A stretch of 64,000 bases of DNA from Cupriavidus pauculus (GCF_022179805.1 NZ_BPUO01000003.1:476848-540847); one strand, 5' to 3'. Counted from the stretch's first letter, positions 54,701 through 63,820 are shown. The notes: generated from the letters alone by a model not told the origin. Translations and numbers: made by a program.

Positions 54701-55711
54701 ATGCCACGCGCCTCGACGGCACCCCGTCCACGCCGCGCTGCGTCGGCCGCCATGCCGATACCGCGCCCGCGCCGGCCGCGCCTGCCCGTCAACGGCGTAG
54801 TCAGGCTGGACCGGCGCCACCTGTACATCCTGCCCACGCGCAGCGGACTGGGCTTTGCCTTGCTGTTGCTGGCAATGCTGACGACATCGCTCAACTACAA
54901 CATCAGCCTGGGCTTTGCGCTGACGTTCCTGCTGGTGGGCATCGGCATGTCGTGCATGTGGATGGCCTATCGCAACCTGCTGGATCTGGAAATTTCCACG
55001 GGCGCGGTATCGCCCGCGTTCGCCGGGGATGCCGCCGTGTTCGCGCTGCATGTCGCCAATCACGAGGCGGGCGCGCGCATCGGCATCGAAGGCGTGACCG
55101 CATCGGGCCGGCCGGCCGACGCGGCCGCAGCCTTGACGCTCGACGGGCTGGAACAGGGCGCGCTGGCCGTTCACGTGGGCGCACCGCAGCGCGGCAAGCT
55201 GGCCCTGCCACGCGTCACCCTATCCAGCCGGTTTCCGTTCGGGCTGTTCCGTGTCTGGAGCTACGCGGACTTTCCGCTCGCCACCTTCGTCTACCCGGCG
55301 CCGGAAAGCCATCCGCCGCCGTTGCCGCTGATGGCCCGGCCCGATGACAGCGACGACGGCGCCATCGGCGTGGCCTCCGACGACGGCATCGACCAGTTGC
55401 GCAAATATCGCCCCGGCGATCCGCTGCACCGCGTGGCCTGGAAGCACAGCGCCCGCACCGGCCGCTGGTTGAGCCGCACCGGCCAGGTGGACCGGCAGCC
55501 CGGCTGCTGGATCGACTGGGACGCGCTACCGTTCGCCATGGATACCGAGGCACGCCTGTCGCGACTGTGCGCGTGGGTCCTGGCCGCCGGTGATCAGGTG
55601 GAAATCGGCTTGCGGCTGCCCGGCGTGGAAATCGCGCCCGGGCACGGCGCCGCCCATCGGCGCGCCTGCCTGGAAGCGTTGGCCGTATGGCCGGAGCGGC
55701 GCGCATCATGA
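54701..55711 (+). CDS. DUF58 domain protein
   Basis: A 336-residue protein with two N-terminal membrane segments (LGFALLLLAMLTTSLNYNISLGFALTFLLVGIGM), a beta-rich middle, and the DUF58 core GIDQLRKYRPGDPLHRVAWKHSARTGRWLSR. It is thought to work with MoxR. Its stop overlaps the next start (ATGA). The N-terminus is proline/arginine-rich and may be too long by a few residues. Confidence 0.88.
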   Translation: MPRASTAPRPRRAASAAMPIPRPRRPRLPVNGVVRLDRRHLYILPTRSGLGFALLLLAMLTTSLNYNISLGFALTFLLVGIGMSCMWMAYRNLLDLEISTGAVSPAFAGDAAVFALHVANHEAGARIGIEGVTASGRPADAAAALTLDGLEQGALAVHVGAPQRGKLALPRVTLSSRFPFGLFRVWSYADFPLATFVYPAPESHPPPLPLMARPDDSDDGAIGVASDDGIDQLRKYRPGDPLHRVAWKHSARTGRWLSRTGQVDRQPGCWIDWDALPFAMDTEARLSRLCAWVLAAGDQVEIGLRLPGVEIAPGHGAAHRRACLEALAVWPERRAS

Positions 55712-57729
55712 AGGCGACGACATCACCCCGGTCGCTCGGGCACCAGGAACACGGCATGCTGATCGGGCAACTGGCGCTGGTGCTGGCGCCCCAGGCCCGC
55801 ACGCTGCCGGTATCGATCAGCCTGCTGCTGGTATTGCTGCTGGCATGGCGCTGGCTGCTGTGGCGCCAGCGCGCGCCGCTGCCGTCAAAGCTGATCGTGG
55901 GCGTGGCGGCGGTGCTGGTACTGGGGATTGCGGCGGCGCTGGTCTGGCGCGGCGGCGGCAGCTTCGGACGCGAGCTGTGCGTGGCGCTGCTGGCGGCGTT
56001 CGTGATCCTCAAGCTGATGGAAACAAAGGCGTTGGGCGACGCCACGCTGGTCACGCAGCTTTCGTTCTACCTGCTGCTGACGCTGTATCTGGAGGATCAG
56101 CCGTTCTGGCTGGCGCTGTACAGCATGGCCATTGGCGCATGGATCCTGCGCAACTGGCTGCTGTTCCATCATCCCGAAGCGCGGGGGCGGCTGGCCATCT
56201 GGCCGTTGCTCGGCCGCATGGCGCTATTCGGACTGCCGTGGGCGCTGTTCCTGTTCGTGCTGTTTCCGCGCCTGGACCATCCGCTCTGGCGCCTGCCGCA
56301 ATCGGAGAAGGCAGGACGCACCGGCATCAGCGACACGATGCGTCCGGGCAGCATTGGCGAACTGATCCGCTCCCCGGACGTGGCATTCCGCGCCGATATC
56401 GTGGGCGACCCGCTGCCCACCAGCGCGCTGTACTGGCGCGCCCGCATCCTGTGGGACTACGACGGCCAGGCCTGGCGGCCCGACGACTTGCCGCCGACAC
56501 GATCGGCGCCGGGCTTGCGCGACGATGCCGGGGACAACGCCTCCGTTCCGCTCCCAACGAATTCTCCCAACGGCGCGCGCGAGTACAACGTGACGCTGGA
56601 GGCCACGCAGAAGCCGTGGCTCTATCTGCTGGACCGTGGCACGGCGGTATCGGACAGCCTGGCGGCGCAGATTTCGGCTGACGGCGAGTTCTTCGCGCGT
56701 TCGCCGGTGGACCGGCCGACGCGCTATCGCGCACAGTCGGTGCTGCAAGGCGTGTCGCAACCGCTGACGCGGCGCACGCTGCAGTTGTCGCTGGCCTTGC
56801 CGGAAGGCAACCCGCGCAGCCGCGCACTGGCTGCGGACTGGATGGCCACCTACTCCGATCCGTGGCAGCGCGTGCAGGCAGCCATGCGACTGTTTGCCGG
56901 TGCGCCGTTCGCCTATACGCTGTCTCCGCCGCCGTTGGGCAAGGCGCAGGTCGACAGCTTCGTGTTCGATACGCGGCGCGGGTTCTGCGAGCACTACGCC
57001 AGCAGCTTCGTGTTCCTGATGCGCGCCGCCGGCGTGCCGGCGCGCGTGGTCATCGGCTATCAGGGCGGCGAGTACAACCCGCTCGGCAAACACTATGTCG
57101 TGCGTCAGTCCGACGCCCATGCGTGGGCCGAGGTCTGGCTGGCCGACCGCGGCTGGGTGCGCGTGGACCCGACCAGCGCCGTCGCCCCAAGTCGCGTGGA
57201 AGAAGGCGTGGATGCAGCGCTGGCTGGCGAGGAACTGCAATCGCTGCGTGACCTGCGCGCGCCGGGCTGGCTGCGCGATCTGCGCTGGAGCTTCGACGGG
57301 CTGACCTACAAGTGGCAGCGCTGGGTACTGGAATACGACCGGGGCCAGCAGACACGGCTGCTGGAACACGTGGGGCTGGGAGACCGGCTGCCGCAGGTGC
57401 TGGCGGTTGGGCTGGCCGCACTCGGCCTGGCTGCATTGATTCCGATGTGGTTGCGCCGCCGTCGCCTCGACCCGGTACAGGCGCTGTACGAGCGCTACTG
57501 CGGGTTGCTGGCGCGGCATGGCATCGCGCGGGGCACATCCGAGGGTCCGCAAGACTTCGCGGCGCGTGCCGAAGCCGCCCTGCCAAGCGCCGCACCAGCA
57601 GTGCGAGCATTCACTGACCACTATGTGCGATGGCGCTACGGCGCGCCCGATGCCGCGACGCAGCCCGGCATCGTCGCTCAGTTGCGCCGGGCCCTGCGCG
57701 ATTTGGGCCGAAGCCTGGGCAAGCGCTGA
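55708..57729 (+). CDS. TgpA-like membrane transglutaminase
   Basis: A 673-residue protein: about six N-terminal membrane segments (DUF3488 region), a periplasmic transglutaminase-like domain with the triad Cys427 (RRGFCEHYASSF), His (SDAHAWAEVW) and Asp (VRVDPTSA), then one more membrane segment and a cytoplasmic DUF4129-like tail (LYERYCGLLARHGIARGTSEGPQDFA). It resembles TgpA, an essential transglutaminase of Pseudomonas aeruginosa. Third gene of the moxR-DUF58-tgpA unit. Confidence 0.9.
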   Translation: MKATTSPRSLGHQEHGMLIGQLALVLAPQARTLPVSISLLLVLLLAWRWLLWRQRAPLPSKLIVGVAAVLVLGIAAALVWRGGGSFGRELCVALLAAFVILKLMETKALGDATLVTQLSFYLLLTLYLEDQPFWLALYSMAIGAWILRNWLLFHHPEARGRLAIWPLLGRMALFGLPWALFLFVLFPRLDHPLWRLPQSEKAGRTGISDTMRPGSIGELIRSPDVAFRADIVGDPLPTSALYWRARILWDYDGQAWRPDDLPPTRSAPGLRDDAGDNASVPLPTNSPNGAREYNVTLEATQKPWLYLLDRGTAVSDSLAAQISADGEFFARSPVDRPTRYRAQSVLQGVSQPLTRRTLQLSLALPEGNPRSRALAADWMATYSDPWQRVQAAMRLFAGAPFAYTLSPPPLGKAQVDSFVFDTRRGFCEHYASSFVFLMRAAGVPARVVIGYQGGEYNPLGKHYVVRQSDAHAWAEVWLADRGWVRVDPTSAVAPSRVEEGVDAALAGEELQSLRDLRAPGWLRDLRWSFDGLTYKWQRWVLEYDRGQQTRLLEHVGLGDRLPQVLAVGLAALGLAALIPMWLRRRRLDPVQALYERYCGLLARHGIARGTSEGPQDFAARAEAALPSAAPAVRAFTDHYVRWRYGAPDAATQPGIVAQLRRALRDLGRSLGKR

Positions 57730-57780
57730 CGGGGTCTGCAACTGTCCCGCCAGCAGTCCAGATCGTCCATGATTCAAACC

Positions 57781-57809
57781 TTGCGCGGCGCCGCGTCCAC
57801 ACATATAGT
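57781..57809 (+). promoter_or_regulatory. Promoter of the marR-MFS operon
   Basis: TTGCGC (57781-57786) and TATAGT (57804-57809), 17 bp apart. The expected transcript start, near 57816, lies inside the palindrome. Confidence 0.7.
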
Positions 57810-57843
57810 TTCATTTGAAATCATTTCAAATGAAACTATATGT
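57801..57843. promoter_or_regulatory. 43-bp perfect palindrome spanning the marR start codon
   Basis: 21-1-21 perfect inverted repeat centred on C57822. It contains TTTCATTTGAAA and TTTCAAATGAAA. The ATG of the MarR gene (57840-57842) is inside the right arm, and the -10 box inside the left arm. No Shine-Dalgarno sequence precedes the ATG. Most likely the MarR autoregulatory operator, and perhaps also an RNA-level control. Confidence 0.8.
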
Positions 57844-58337
57844 CGTTCGAACGTCGCATTGACCGGTTCTGTGCCGAGCACCCCGAGGCACCACGCGACC
57901 TGATCCTGGCGTCGCGGCTGTTGCTGCGTTCGGCACGGCTGCTACGGCATCACATCGAGCGCGCGCTCGTGCCCTACGAACTGGATCTGAACCATTACCT
58001 GGTGATCAGCATGCTGGCCATCGACGCCAGCGAACCCACCATGCCATCGGAACTGGGCATGACGATCGACGCGACGCGCACCCAGATGACCCGCCTGGTC
58101 GATGGCCTGGAAGCACGCGGCCTGGTGCTGCGCAAGGCGTCGGCACATGACCGGCGCAGCCTGGAACTGACCCTGACGCCGGCCGCCCATGCCCTACTGG
58201 AACGCGCCGCGCGTGCCGTGCATGCCGCGTACGGCCAGGCGTTTGGGCCGCTGGGCAAAGACGGCCTGGCGGCGGCAACCCGCGAGTTGACGGCATTGCA
58301 TCAGCATCTGGTCGCGCTGGAGGCGACCCGCGCGTGA
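57840..58337 (+). CDS. MarR family regulator of the adjacent MFS pump
   Basis: A 165-residue MarR protein. The winged helix is TMPSELGMTIDATRTQMTRLVDGLEARGLVLRKASAHDRRSLELTL with the wing DRRS motif; this resembles EmrR/MprA-like repressors. Its stop overlaps the GTG start of the downstream transporter (GTGA), so the pair is translationally coupled. No ribosome-binding site is seen, suggesting unusual initiation or a leaderless-like mode. Confidence 0.88.
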   Translation: MSFERRIDRFCAEHPEAPRDLILASRLLLRSARLLRHHIERALVPYELDLNHYLVISMLAIDASEPTMPSELGMTIDATRTQMTRLVDGLEARGLVLRKASAHDRRSLELTLTPAAHALLERAARAVHAAYGQAFGPLGKDGLAAATRELTALHQHLVALEATRA

Positions 58338-59911
58338 GTTCAAGGGTGGGCCCCTGGCATCGGCTGCGTGCCAGTATGCGATGGCTGCGCTTGCTCAGTC
58401 ATCGGCAGCGGCAGACGCTGCTGATGATGCTGCTAGCGCTAGCCACCGGCGTGGAATTCCTTGAAAACATCATGTTCGTGTTTGCGTCCAGCCATATCGT
58501 TGGCGGCATCGACGCAGACCCGCGCAGCTTCGCGCTGGTGCAGGCCGCCTATGCGGTGGGCAGCATGATGATGATCCTCAAGCAGCAATGGCTGGCGCAA
58601 CGCTTCGGGTACCGGTACTACCTGACCGGATCGCTGCTGCTGTTCATGGCCGGCACGCTGGCCGCCGCAACCAGCACCGGATTGCCCCAGATGGTGGCCG
58701 CCCGCTTCATGCAAGGCGTAGGCGGCGGCGCGTTGTTCACAAGCTGCCGCATCCTGGTGAACCTGATGTTCGCCCCCGCCGACCGCCCGCGTGCGTCGCG
58801 CATCTTCATGCTCGGGATCTTCGGGGCATCGGCCATGGCACCGGCATTCGCCGCCGAACTGGTGGAGCACGGCGTGTGGCAGGACGTGTTCTACGGCGTG
58901 CTGCCGTTTGCCGCGCTGGCCGCCCTGGGCTGCTGGCTGCTGCTGCCCGACGCCGAACCAAGCGACGACCAGGAGGGCGCGGCCCTGGGGCCGCTGCTGT
59001 TGTTCGGCGTGGCCATCGTCGCGCTGCAGGCATCGATGACCGAGGCGCGCTTCGACATCTTCTCGCACCCGCTGCGTGTCGTGGTGGCGGCCGCCGTCGC
59101 CCTGCTGCTGCTCGGTTCGTTCCTGTGGCACCAGTGGCACCACGACTCGCCGGTGCTGCGGCTGCGCGCGCTGCGGCAACCCGTGTACATGACGGGTCTG
59201 GCGATGTACTTCGTGTACTACATGATCAGCAACCTGAGCAGCTACGTGTTCCCGATCTACGCGGAGCAGGCGCTGCGCTTTCCACTGGCGACCACCGGCT
59301 GGCTCAATACGCTGGCCGCGATCATCAGTCTGGCGGGCATCTGGATCTACCTGCGTGTGGCGCGCCGGCTCACGCACAAGAAGCCCGTGATGGTGACCGG
59401 CCTGCTGCTGATGGCCGCCGCCATGACGTACTTTTCCTTCATGTCACCGGACATCGGACCATCCGCCCTGATACCGGGACTGATCGCCAAGGGGCTGTTC
59501 GGTGTGATGGTCATCATTCCGATTGCCGGGCTGACCTTCCGCACGCTGAGCGACGACGACTTCGGGCACGGCTATCGCAGCAAGAACCTGGTGCGCCAGA
59601 TTGCGAGCTCGTTTGCGTCGTCGCTGGGTGCCGTGCTGCTGCAGAATCGGCAATTCGCGGTGCACACGAGTCTGGTACATGCCGTGGGCCAACGCCCCGC
59701 CGAGGCCGAGAACTGGATGCATGCCATGCAATCGGTACTGGTGGCGCGCGGCTTCGATGGCGCGCAGGCGCATGCCGGTGCATTGGCGCAGATGGCGGCC
59801 ATCGTGGACCAGCAGGCAAGGCTGATTGCCTGCCAGGATCTCTACCGTTTGATTGCCGCGATTGCGCTGGCGGCGGCGGTCTTCATGCTGGTACAGCGCC
59901 GGCTTGACTAG
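58334..59911 (+). CDS. MFS drug-efflux-like transporter (14 TM, DHA2-like)
   Basis: A 525-residue major facilitator with about 14 membrane segments. Motif A-like regions and the family's RFMQGVGGGALFTSCRILVN are present. DHA2/EmrB-type pumps expel hydrophobic compounds. GTG start overlapping the marR stop. The MarR-operator arrangement suggests induction by a toxic ligand. No EmrA-type adaptor or outer-membrane factor gene is adjacent. Confidence 0.88.
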   Translation: MSSRVGPWHRLRASMRWLRLLSHRQRQTLLMMLLALATGVEFLENIMFVFASSHIVGGIDADPRSFALVQAAYAVGSMMMILKQQWLAQRFGYRYYLTGSLLLFMAGTLAAATSTGLPQMVAARFMQGVGGGALFTSCRILVNLMFAPADRPRASRIFMLGIFGASAMAPAFAAELVEHGVWQDVFYGVLPFAALAALGCWLLLPDAEPSDDQEGAALGPLLLFGVAIVALQASMTEARFDIFSHPLRVVVAAAVALLLLGSFLWHQWHHDSPVLRLRALRQPVYMTGLAMYFVYYMISNLSSYVFPIYAEQALRFPLATTGWLNTLAAIISLAGIWIYLRVARRLTHKKPVMVTGLLLMAAAMTYFSFMSPDIGPSALIPGLIAKGLFGVMVIIPIAGLTFRTLSDDDFGHGYRSKNLVRQIASSFASSLGAVLLQNRQFAVHTSLVHAVGQRPAEAENWMHAMQSVLVARGFDGAQAHAGALAQMAAIVDQQARLIACQDLYRLIAAIALAAAVFMLVQRRLD

Positions 59912-60041
59912 CCAGGCCTTGCACAGCGGGGAAAGAGGTGTACGCGTTGGGCGCCGGGGACGGCGCGGCAATGGCGGCGGTCATGCCATCGCGAAAACTC
60001 ATGCACGCCCTGGGTCAGGCACGCGGTTCAAGCAAGTACGT

Positions 60042-60365
60042 TCAGAACAACGTCAGCTGGCGCATGCCAAAGCCGACCGTCTCTTCCACGCGCGTGCGGG
60101 CATGCAAAAGCGAGCCTTCGGCGCCGGAATAGTTGCCGGCCGCCCAGTGGTAGACCACAGGCAGATCACCGCGATCGGACAGGCGGACTTCGCCGAGCTT
60201 GTCGCCGCGTTCATTTCGGTAGTAGTGGGAGCGGTAGCCGCGTTCCCAATGGGGCGGGGCTTCCTTCTTGCGCCGACGTGCCGTCGACTTCCTGGTGACT
60301 GGCGTCAGACGCCGCGCCAGGTCAGTGCCCGGCGAGATGGGGGCGCGGGTGAAATCCAACTGCAT
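60042..60365 (-). CDS. Hypothetical protein (107 aa)
   Basis: Not recognised. A basic protein (TRKSTARRRKKEAPPHWERGYRSHYYRN) with a compact C-terminal part (GDKLGEVRLSDRGDLPVVYHWAAGNYSG). No membrane segment or signal. AAGGA lies about six bases before ATG 60365. A perfect 8-bp hairpin (60403-60422) lies just upstream. Converges on the MFS gene. Confidence 0.65.
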   Translation of the reverse strand: MQLDFTRAPISPGTDLARRLTPVTRKSTARRRKKEAPPHWERGYRSHYYRNERGDKLGEVRLSDRGDLPVVYHWAAGNYSGAEGSLLHARTRVEETVGFGMRQLTLF

Positions 60366-60402
60366 AGACTTCCTTCTTCTGTCGATTCAGCAAGAACCAG
60401 AA

Positions 60403-60422
60403 GTGGTGACGTGAGTCACCAC
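60403..60422 (-). promoter_or_regulatory. Hairpin upstream of the 107-residue gene
   Basis: GTGGTGAC-GTGA-GTCACCAC, perfect 8-bp stem, 38 bp before the start. Candidate operator or leader structure. Confidence 0.45.
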
Positions 60423-60518
60423 ACGCTTCATGCATCGCAGTCGAGATGATACCCGCTCAAACGCTTAATTGGGGTGATTTGTCGCCCGGAATTCCGCTTC
60501 TGGCAAGGGTTTGCGGGC

Positions 60519-60562
60519 GTATACGCGTATACGTATACGCCCCCTGTATACCCGCCGTATAC
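60519..60562. promoter_or_regulatory. Cluster of five GTATAC hexamers
   Basis: GTATAC occurs at 60519, 60527, 60533, 60546 and 60557 within 44 bp, three of them nearly contiguous (CGTATACGCGTATACGTA). It lies between the protease gene stop and the start of the 107-residue gene on the minus strand. GTATAC is rare in GC-rich DNA, so this is not chance. Confidence 0.65.
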
Positions 60563-60607
60563 CTGCTCGCGGGTGTCCGCCGCAGCGTGTTGGTGTCGTG
60601 TTGAAGC

Positions 60608-62059
60608 TCAGCCGAGATCGAGCGGAATGAAGATTCGCGCATCGTCTCGCTGCACCAGCAACGCCACCTGCTTGCCCGATTTCGACACCAGCGCACGCAG
60701 TTGTTCGGCAGAGGAAATCGAGGTGCCGTTGAGCGACAGGATGACGTCGCCCGGCTGGATGCCGACACGTGCAGCGGGTCCGGCAACGTCTTCCACGACC
60801 AGGCCGCCGTCGATTCCGCTGTCGCGTTTTTCGGCCGGCGTCAGCGGACGCACCGCGAGACCCAGGCGCCCACCAGCTTCGCCGCCGGCCTTGGCTTGCG
60901 CCGTCGCGCTTTCCTTCACGGCGCCGATCCGCACGGTCAACGTCAGCGGCTCGCCTTTGCGGATTACCTTGAGATCGCTCTTGGTGCCGGGCTGCAGGTC
61001 TGCCACGTGCTCGGGCAGATCGCCGGAATGATCGATCACGTCGTTGCCGAGTTGCACGATCACGTCGCCGGGCTTCAGGCCAGCCTGCGCGGCAGGGCTA
61101 TCGGGTTCAACCGAATTCACCAGCGCTCCGGCCGGCTTCGGCAGCTTGAACGACTGCGCCAGCGCCTGGTTGACTTCCTGCACTGAGATACCGAGGCGGC
61201 CGCGCGTCACCTTGCCGTGGGCCACGAGCTGCTGCTCGACCTTCTTCGCCACGTCGATCGGAATCGCAAACGACAGGCCCTGGTAGCCGCCGGTCTGGCT
61301 GTAGATCTGCGAGTTGATACCAATGACTTCGCCGCGCTGGTTGAACAGCGGACCACCCGAATTACCCGGATTTACTGCCACGTCGGTCTGGATGAACGGC
61401 ACATACGTGTCATCGGGCAGCGATCGCGACTTGGCGCTGACGATCCCCGCCGTCACCGTATTCTCGAAACCATACGGCGAGCCGATGGCAAGGACGGGCT
61501 CGCCAACACGGATCTTTGACGGATCGCCCAGCTTCACGGTGGGCAGGTCCTTGGCGTCGATGCGGATCACGGCGATGTCGGTCTGCGGGTCGCTGCCCAG
61601 CACCTTGGCCTTGAACTCGCGGCGGTCGGTCAGCTTGACCGTGACCTCCGTCGCGTTGTCGACGACGTGGGCGTTGGTCAGGATCAGCCCATCGGAGCTG
61701 ACGATAAAGCCCGACCCGAGACCCTTGACCAGTTGCGGCTGCTGGCTCTGCGGACCCTGCGGGCCGAAGCGCTTGAAGAACTGGAACAGCGGATCGTCCG
61801 GATCCATGCCCGATGGCACCTGTGCCGACGTACGCTGCGCGCGCGCCGTGACGCTGATGTTGACCACGGCGGGGCCGAACTGGTCGACTATGCCCGAAAA
61901 GTCGGTCGGGGTGGCTACCGCCATGGGCGCCGTCACCGCCGGCGCGGGGGCAGCGTATCCGGGCGTGATCGCGTCCTTCTGGAGGTAGGCATAGCCGCCG
62001 GCCAACGCAGCAAGCGCAGCAACACCGACAGCGGAGCGGACAAGAGTCTGGCGAATCAT
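60608..62059 (-). CDS. Do/HtrA family periplasmic serine protease
   Basis: A 483-residue DegP/MucD-type protease-chaperone for damaged envelope proteins. N-terminal membrane or signal segment (residues 7-27), a protease domain with triad His131 (TNAHVV), Asp161 (TDIAVI) and Ser234 (GNSGGP), then two PDZ domains (RGRLGISVQEV… and GGRLGLAVRPLTP…). All catalytic residues are intact. Monocistronic; upstream 205 bp to ohrR should contain its promoter. Confidence 0.95.
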   Translation of the reverse strand: MIRQTLVRSAVGVAALAALAGGYAYLQKDAITPGYAAPAPAVTAPMAVATPTDFSGIVDQFGPAVVNISVTARAQRTSAQVPSGMDPDDPLFQFFKRFGPQGPQSQQPQLVKGLGSGFIVSSDGLILTNAHVVDNATEVTVKLTDRREFKAKVLGSDPQTDIAVIRIDAKDLPTVKLGDPSKIRVGEPVLAIGSPYGFENTVTAGIVSAKSRSLPDDTYVPFIQTDVAVNPGNSGGPLFNQRGEVIGINSQIYSQTGGYQGLSFAIPIDVAKKVEQQLVAHGKVTRGRLGISVQEVNQALAQSFKLPKPAGALVNSVEPDSPAAQAGLKPGDVIVQLGNDVIDHSGDLPEHVADLQPGTKSDLKVIRKGEPLTLTVRIGAVKESATAQAKAGGEAGGRLGLAVRPLTPAEKRDSGIDGGLVVEDVAGPAARVGIQPGDVILSLNGTSISSAEQLRALVSKSGKQVALLVQRDDARIFIPLDLG

Positions 62060-62234
62060 GGTGTTTTCCTTTCTGGATGATGGGCGGCGCCTCGAAGGGA
62101 GTGGCGCGACAGATGCATCCTAAGCAGCCACACTTAAACCAGACTTAAGGGTCTTCGATTCACGGCACCGTCAGCCTTTGATCCGACACCAGTCACCCCT
62201 ATGCTCTATGAGATTGATCGAAAGTTTATCTTGC

Positions 62235-62251
62235 ACACAATTAAATTGTGT
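62235..62251 (+). promoter_or_regulatory. OhrR operator
   Basis: ACACAATT-A-AATTGTGT, a perfect 8-1-8 palindrome 14 bp before the ohrR start, next to TATAAG/TATAGT. It matches the AATT-rich palindromes bound by OhrR. Confidence 0.75.
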
Positions 62252-62264
62252 ATAAGATATAGTC

Positions 62265-62735
62265 ATGACGACGCAGACAAATCTTCCCGGCACCGAGGAT
62301 TGGCTGAAGCTGGATCAGCAGTTTTGCTTTGCGCTGTACTCGACATCGCTGGCGATGACCAAGGTCTACAAGCCCATCCTGGGTGAGCTTGGGCTTACTT
62401 ATCCGCAGTACTTGGTCATGCTTGTGCTGTGGGAACACGGTGAATTGGCGATTTCGGAGCTCGGTGCGCGGCTTACCCTCGATTCGGGAACGCTGACGCC
62501 ACTGCTGAAACGGCTGGAGTCTGCCGGGTTGGTACTACGCGAGCGCGACGCCAAGGACGAGCGTCGGGTGCTGGTGAGTTTGACGGAATCCGGTCGAGCG
62601 CTGCGAGCCAGCGCGGCCGGTATTCCTGAGAAGTTGGTATGTGCGATGCAGTGCTCGGTGGATGAGATCCAGGCACTGACAACGCGCTTGCATGGCTTAC
62701 GGTCCACGCTCGAAACAGCGCGGTCGGAAGATTAA
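62265..62735 (+). CDS. ohrR: Organic hydroperoxide-sensing repressor
   Basis: A 156-residue MarR-family repressor. The sensing Cys21 lies in LDQQFCFALYSTS, the OhrR signature. The winged helix (AISELGARLTLDSGTLTPLLKRLESAGLVLRERDAKDERRVLVSLT) is intact. Organic peroxides oxidise Cys21 and release it from DNA. 62 bp upstream of ohr, which it should control. Confidence 0.95.
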   Translation: MTTQTNLPGTEDWLKLDQQFCFALYSTSLAMTKVYKPILGELGLTYPQYLVMLVLWEHGELAISELGARLTLDSGTLTPLLKRLESAGLVLRERDAKDERRVLVSLTESGRALRASAAGIPEKLVCAMQCSVDEIQALTTRLHGLRSTLETARSED

Positions 62736-62797
62736 CGGCCGGTCAGCCGGCATTTTTGGAACAGTCGCCCGCCCCCGGGCACCTTAGGAGAATGCAA

Positions 62798-63220
62798 ATG
62801 AAATTGGAAAAAGTCCTGTACACCGCCCACGCATCGGCAACCGGTGGCCGCGATGGCCGCGCAACGTCGTCCGATGGCCAACTGGATGTCAAGCTTGCAG
62901 TGCCCAAGGAAATGGGCGGTGCCGGCAACGGACTGAACCCGGAACAACTGTTCGCGGCGGGTTACTCGGCGTGTTTCCTGGGCGCGATCCGCTTCGTGGC
63001 CGGTCAGCAGAAGATCACCGTTTCGCCGGACGCCAAGATCGAAGGCGCCGTCGGCATCGGTCAGATTCCGCAGGGCTTCGGCATTCAGGCGGAACTGAAG
63101 ATCTCGCTGCCTGGCATGGACAAGGAAGCTGCCCAGAAGCTGGTGGAAGCGGCTCACCAGGTGTGCCCGTATTCGAATGCCACGCGTGGCAATATCGAAG
63201 TCACCCTGATCGTGGTTTGA
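62798..63220 (+). CDS. ohr: Organic hydroperoxide resistance peroxidase
   Basis: A 140-residue OsmC/Ohr-family thiol peroxidase that reduces organic hydroperoxides. Active-site Cys59 (YSACFLGA) and Cys123 (QVCPYSNATRGN) are present. Start ATG 62798 is seven bases after AGGAG; ATG 62792 is too close. A strong terminator follows. Confidence 0.96.
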   Translation: MKLEKVLYTAHASATGGRDGRATSSDGQLDVKLAVPKEMGGAGNGLNPEQLFAAGYSACFLGAIRFVAGQQKITVSPDAKIEGAVGIGQIPQGFGIQAELKISLPGMDKEAAQKLVEAAHQVCPYSNATRGNIEVTLIVV

Positions 63221-63248
63221 GCACCTGTTCAAGCTCACAACCGATCGT

Positions 63249-63278
63249 AAAAACGCCGGCCCTTGGGCCGGCGTTTTT
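63249..63278. terminator. Bidirectional intrinsic terminator (ohr / GIY-YIG gene)
   Basis: AAAAACGCCGGCCC-TT-GGGCCGGCGTTTTT, a 14-bp perfect stem flanked by A and T runs. It touches the stop codon of the convergent GIY-YIG gene. Confidence 0.9.
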
Positions 63279-63619
63279 TATTTTGCGTCTTCGCTGTGCA
63301 GCAGGGTCGCGCACATAGCGCGCTTCTGTGCCGCAGTCATCCGCTTGGTTCGGATCTCGGCCTTCAGTGCCTCGGACTTGTTCGCGAATATCAACCAGCC
63401 CAGCAGACGTATTGGCTTGCGGGCGCGCGTGTATTTGGCGCCAATCCCTGCCACATGCTGCGCGTAGCGCCGCTGCACATCGGTGGTCACGCCGGTATAG
63501 ATGGAATTGCCTTCGCACTCGAGCAGATAAAGAAACCATGGGGCTTCGCCATCAACGGCAATGCCACAGTTGGCTTCGGGCTCTTCGGTTTGTTGGGCGG
63601 AATCGGTGTCGACGGTCAT
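63278..63619 (-). CDS. GIY-YIG nuclease-like protein
   Basis: A 113-residue protein with a GIY-YIG domain: the first motif appears as WFLYLLECEGNSIYTGVT and is followed by RRYAQHVAGIGAKYTRARKP. This is the small single-domain YhbQ/UPF0213 type linked to DNA repair. ATG 63619. The first 18 in-frame codons upstream are not counted because they show no conservation. Confidence 0.88.
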   Translation of the reverse strand: MTVDTDSAQQTEEPEANCGIAVDGEAPWFLYLLECEGNSIYTGVTTDVQRRYAQHVAGIGAKYTRARKPIRLLGWLIFANKSEALKAEIRTKRMTAAQKRAMCATLLHSEDAK

Positions 63620-63662
63620 TTTGACGCCGATGATACGCACTGTTTTCCGAGCGCGCAAAAGC

Positions 63663-63690
63663 AAAACCCCCAAGCTTTAGGGCTTGGGGG
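63663..63690 (-). terminator. rRNA operon terminator
   Basis: Stem CCCCCAAGC / GCTTGGGGG with a 6-nt loop, followed on the minus strand by TTTT. It lies just after the 5S rRNA gene. Confidence 0.8.
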
Positions 63691-63703
63691 TTCTGGGTAT
63701 AAG

Positions 63704-63820
63704 AGCCTGGCGATGACCTACTTTCACACGGGTAGTCCGCACTATCATCGGCGCAAAGTCGTTTCACGGTCCTGTTCGGGATGGGAAGGGGTGGTTCCAA
63801 CTCGCTATGGTCACCAGGCA
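63704..63820 (-). rRNA. rrf: 5S rRNA
   Basis: About 117 nt on the minus strand, starting TGCCTGGTGACCATAGCGAG and ending near CGCCAGGCT. It carries the internal conserved segment CCCGAACAGGACCGTGAAAC. The ends pair to form the 5S helix I. Confidence 0.93.
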
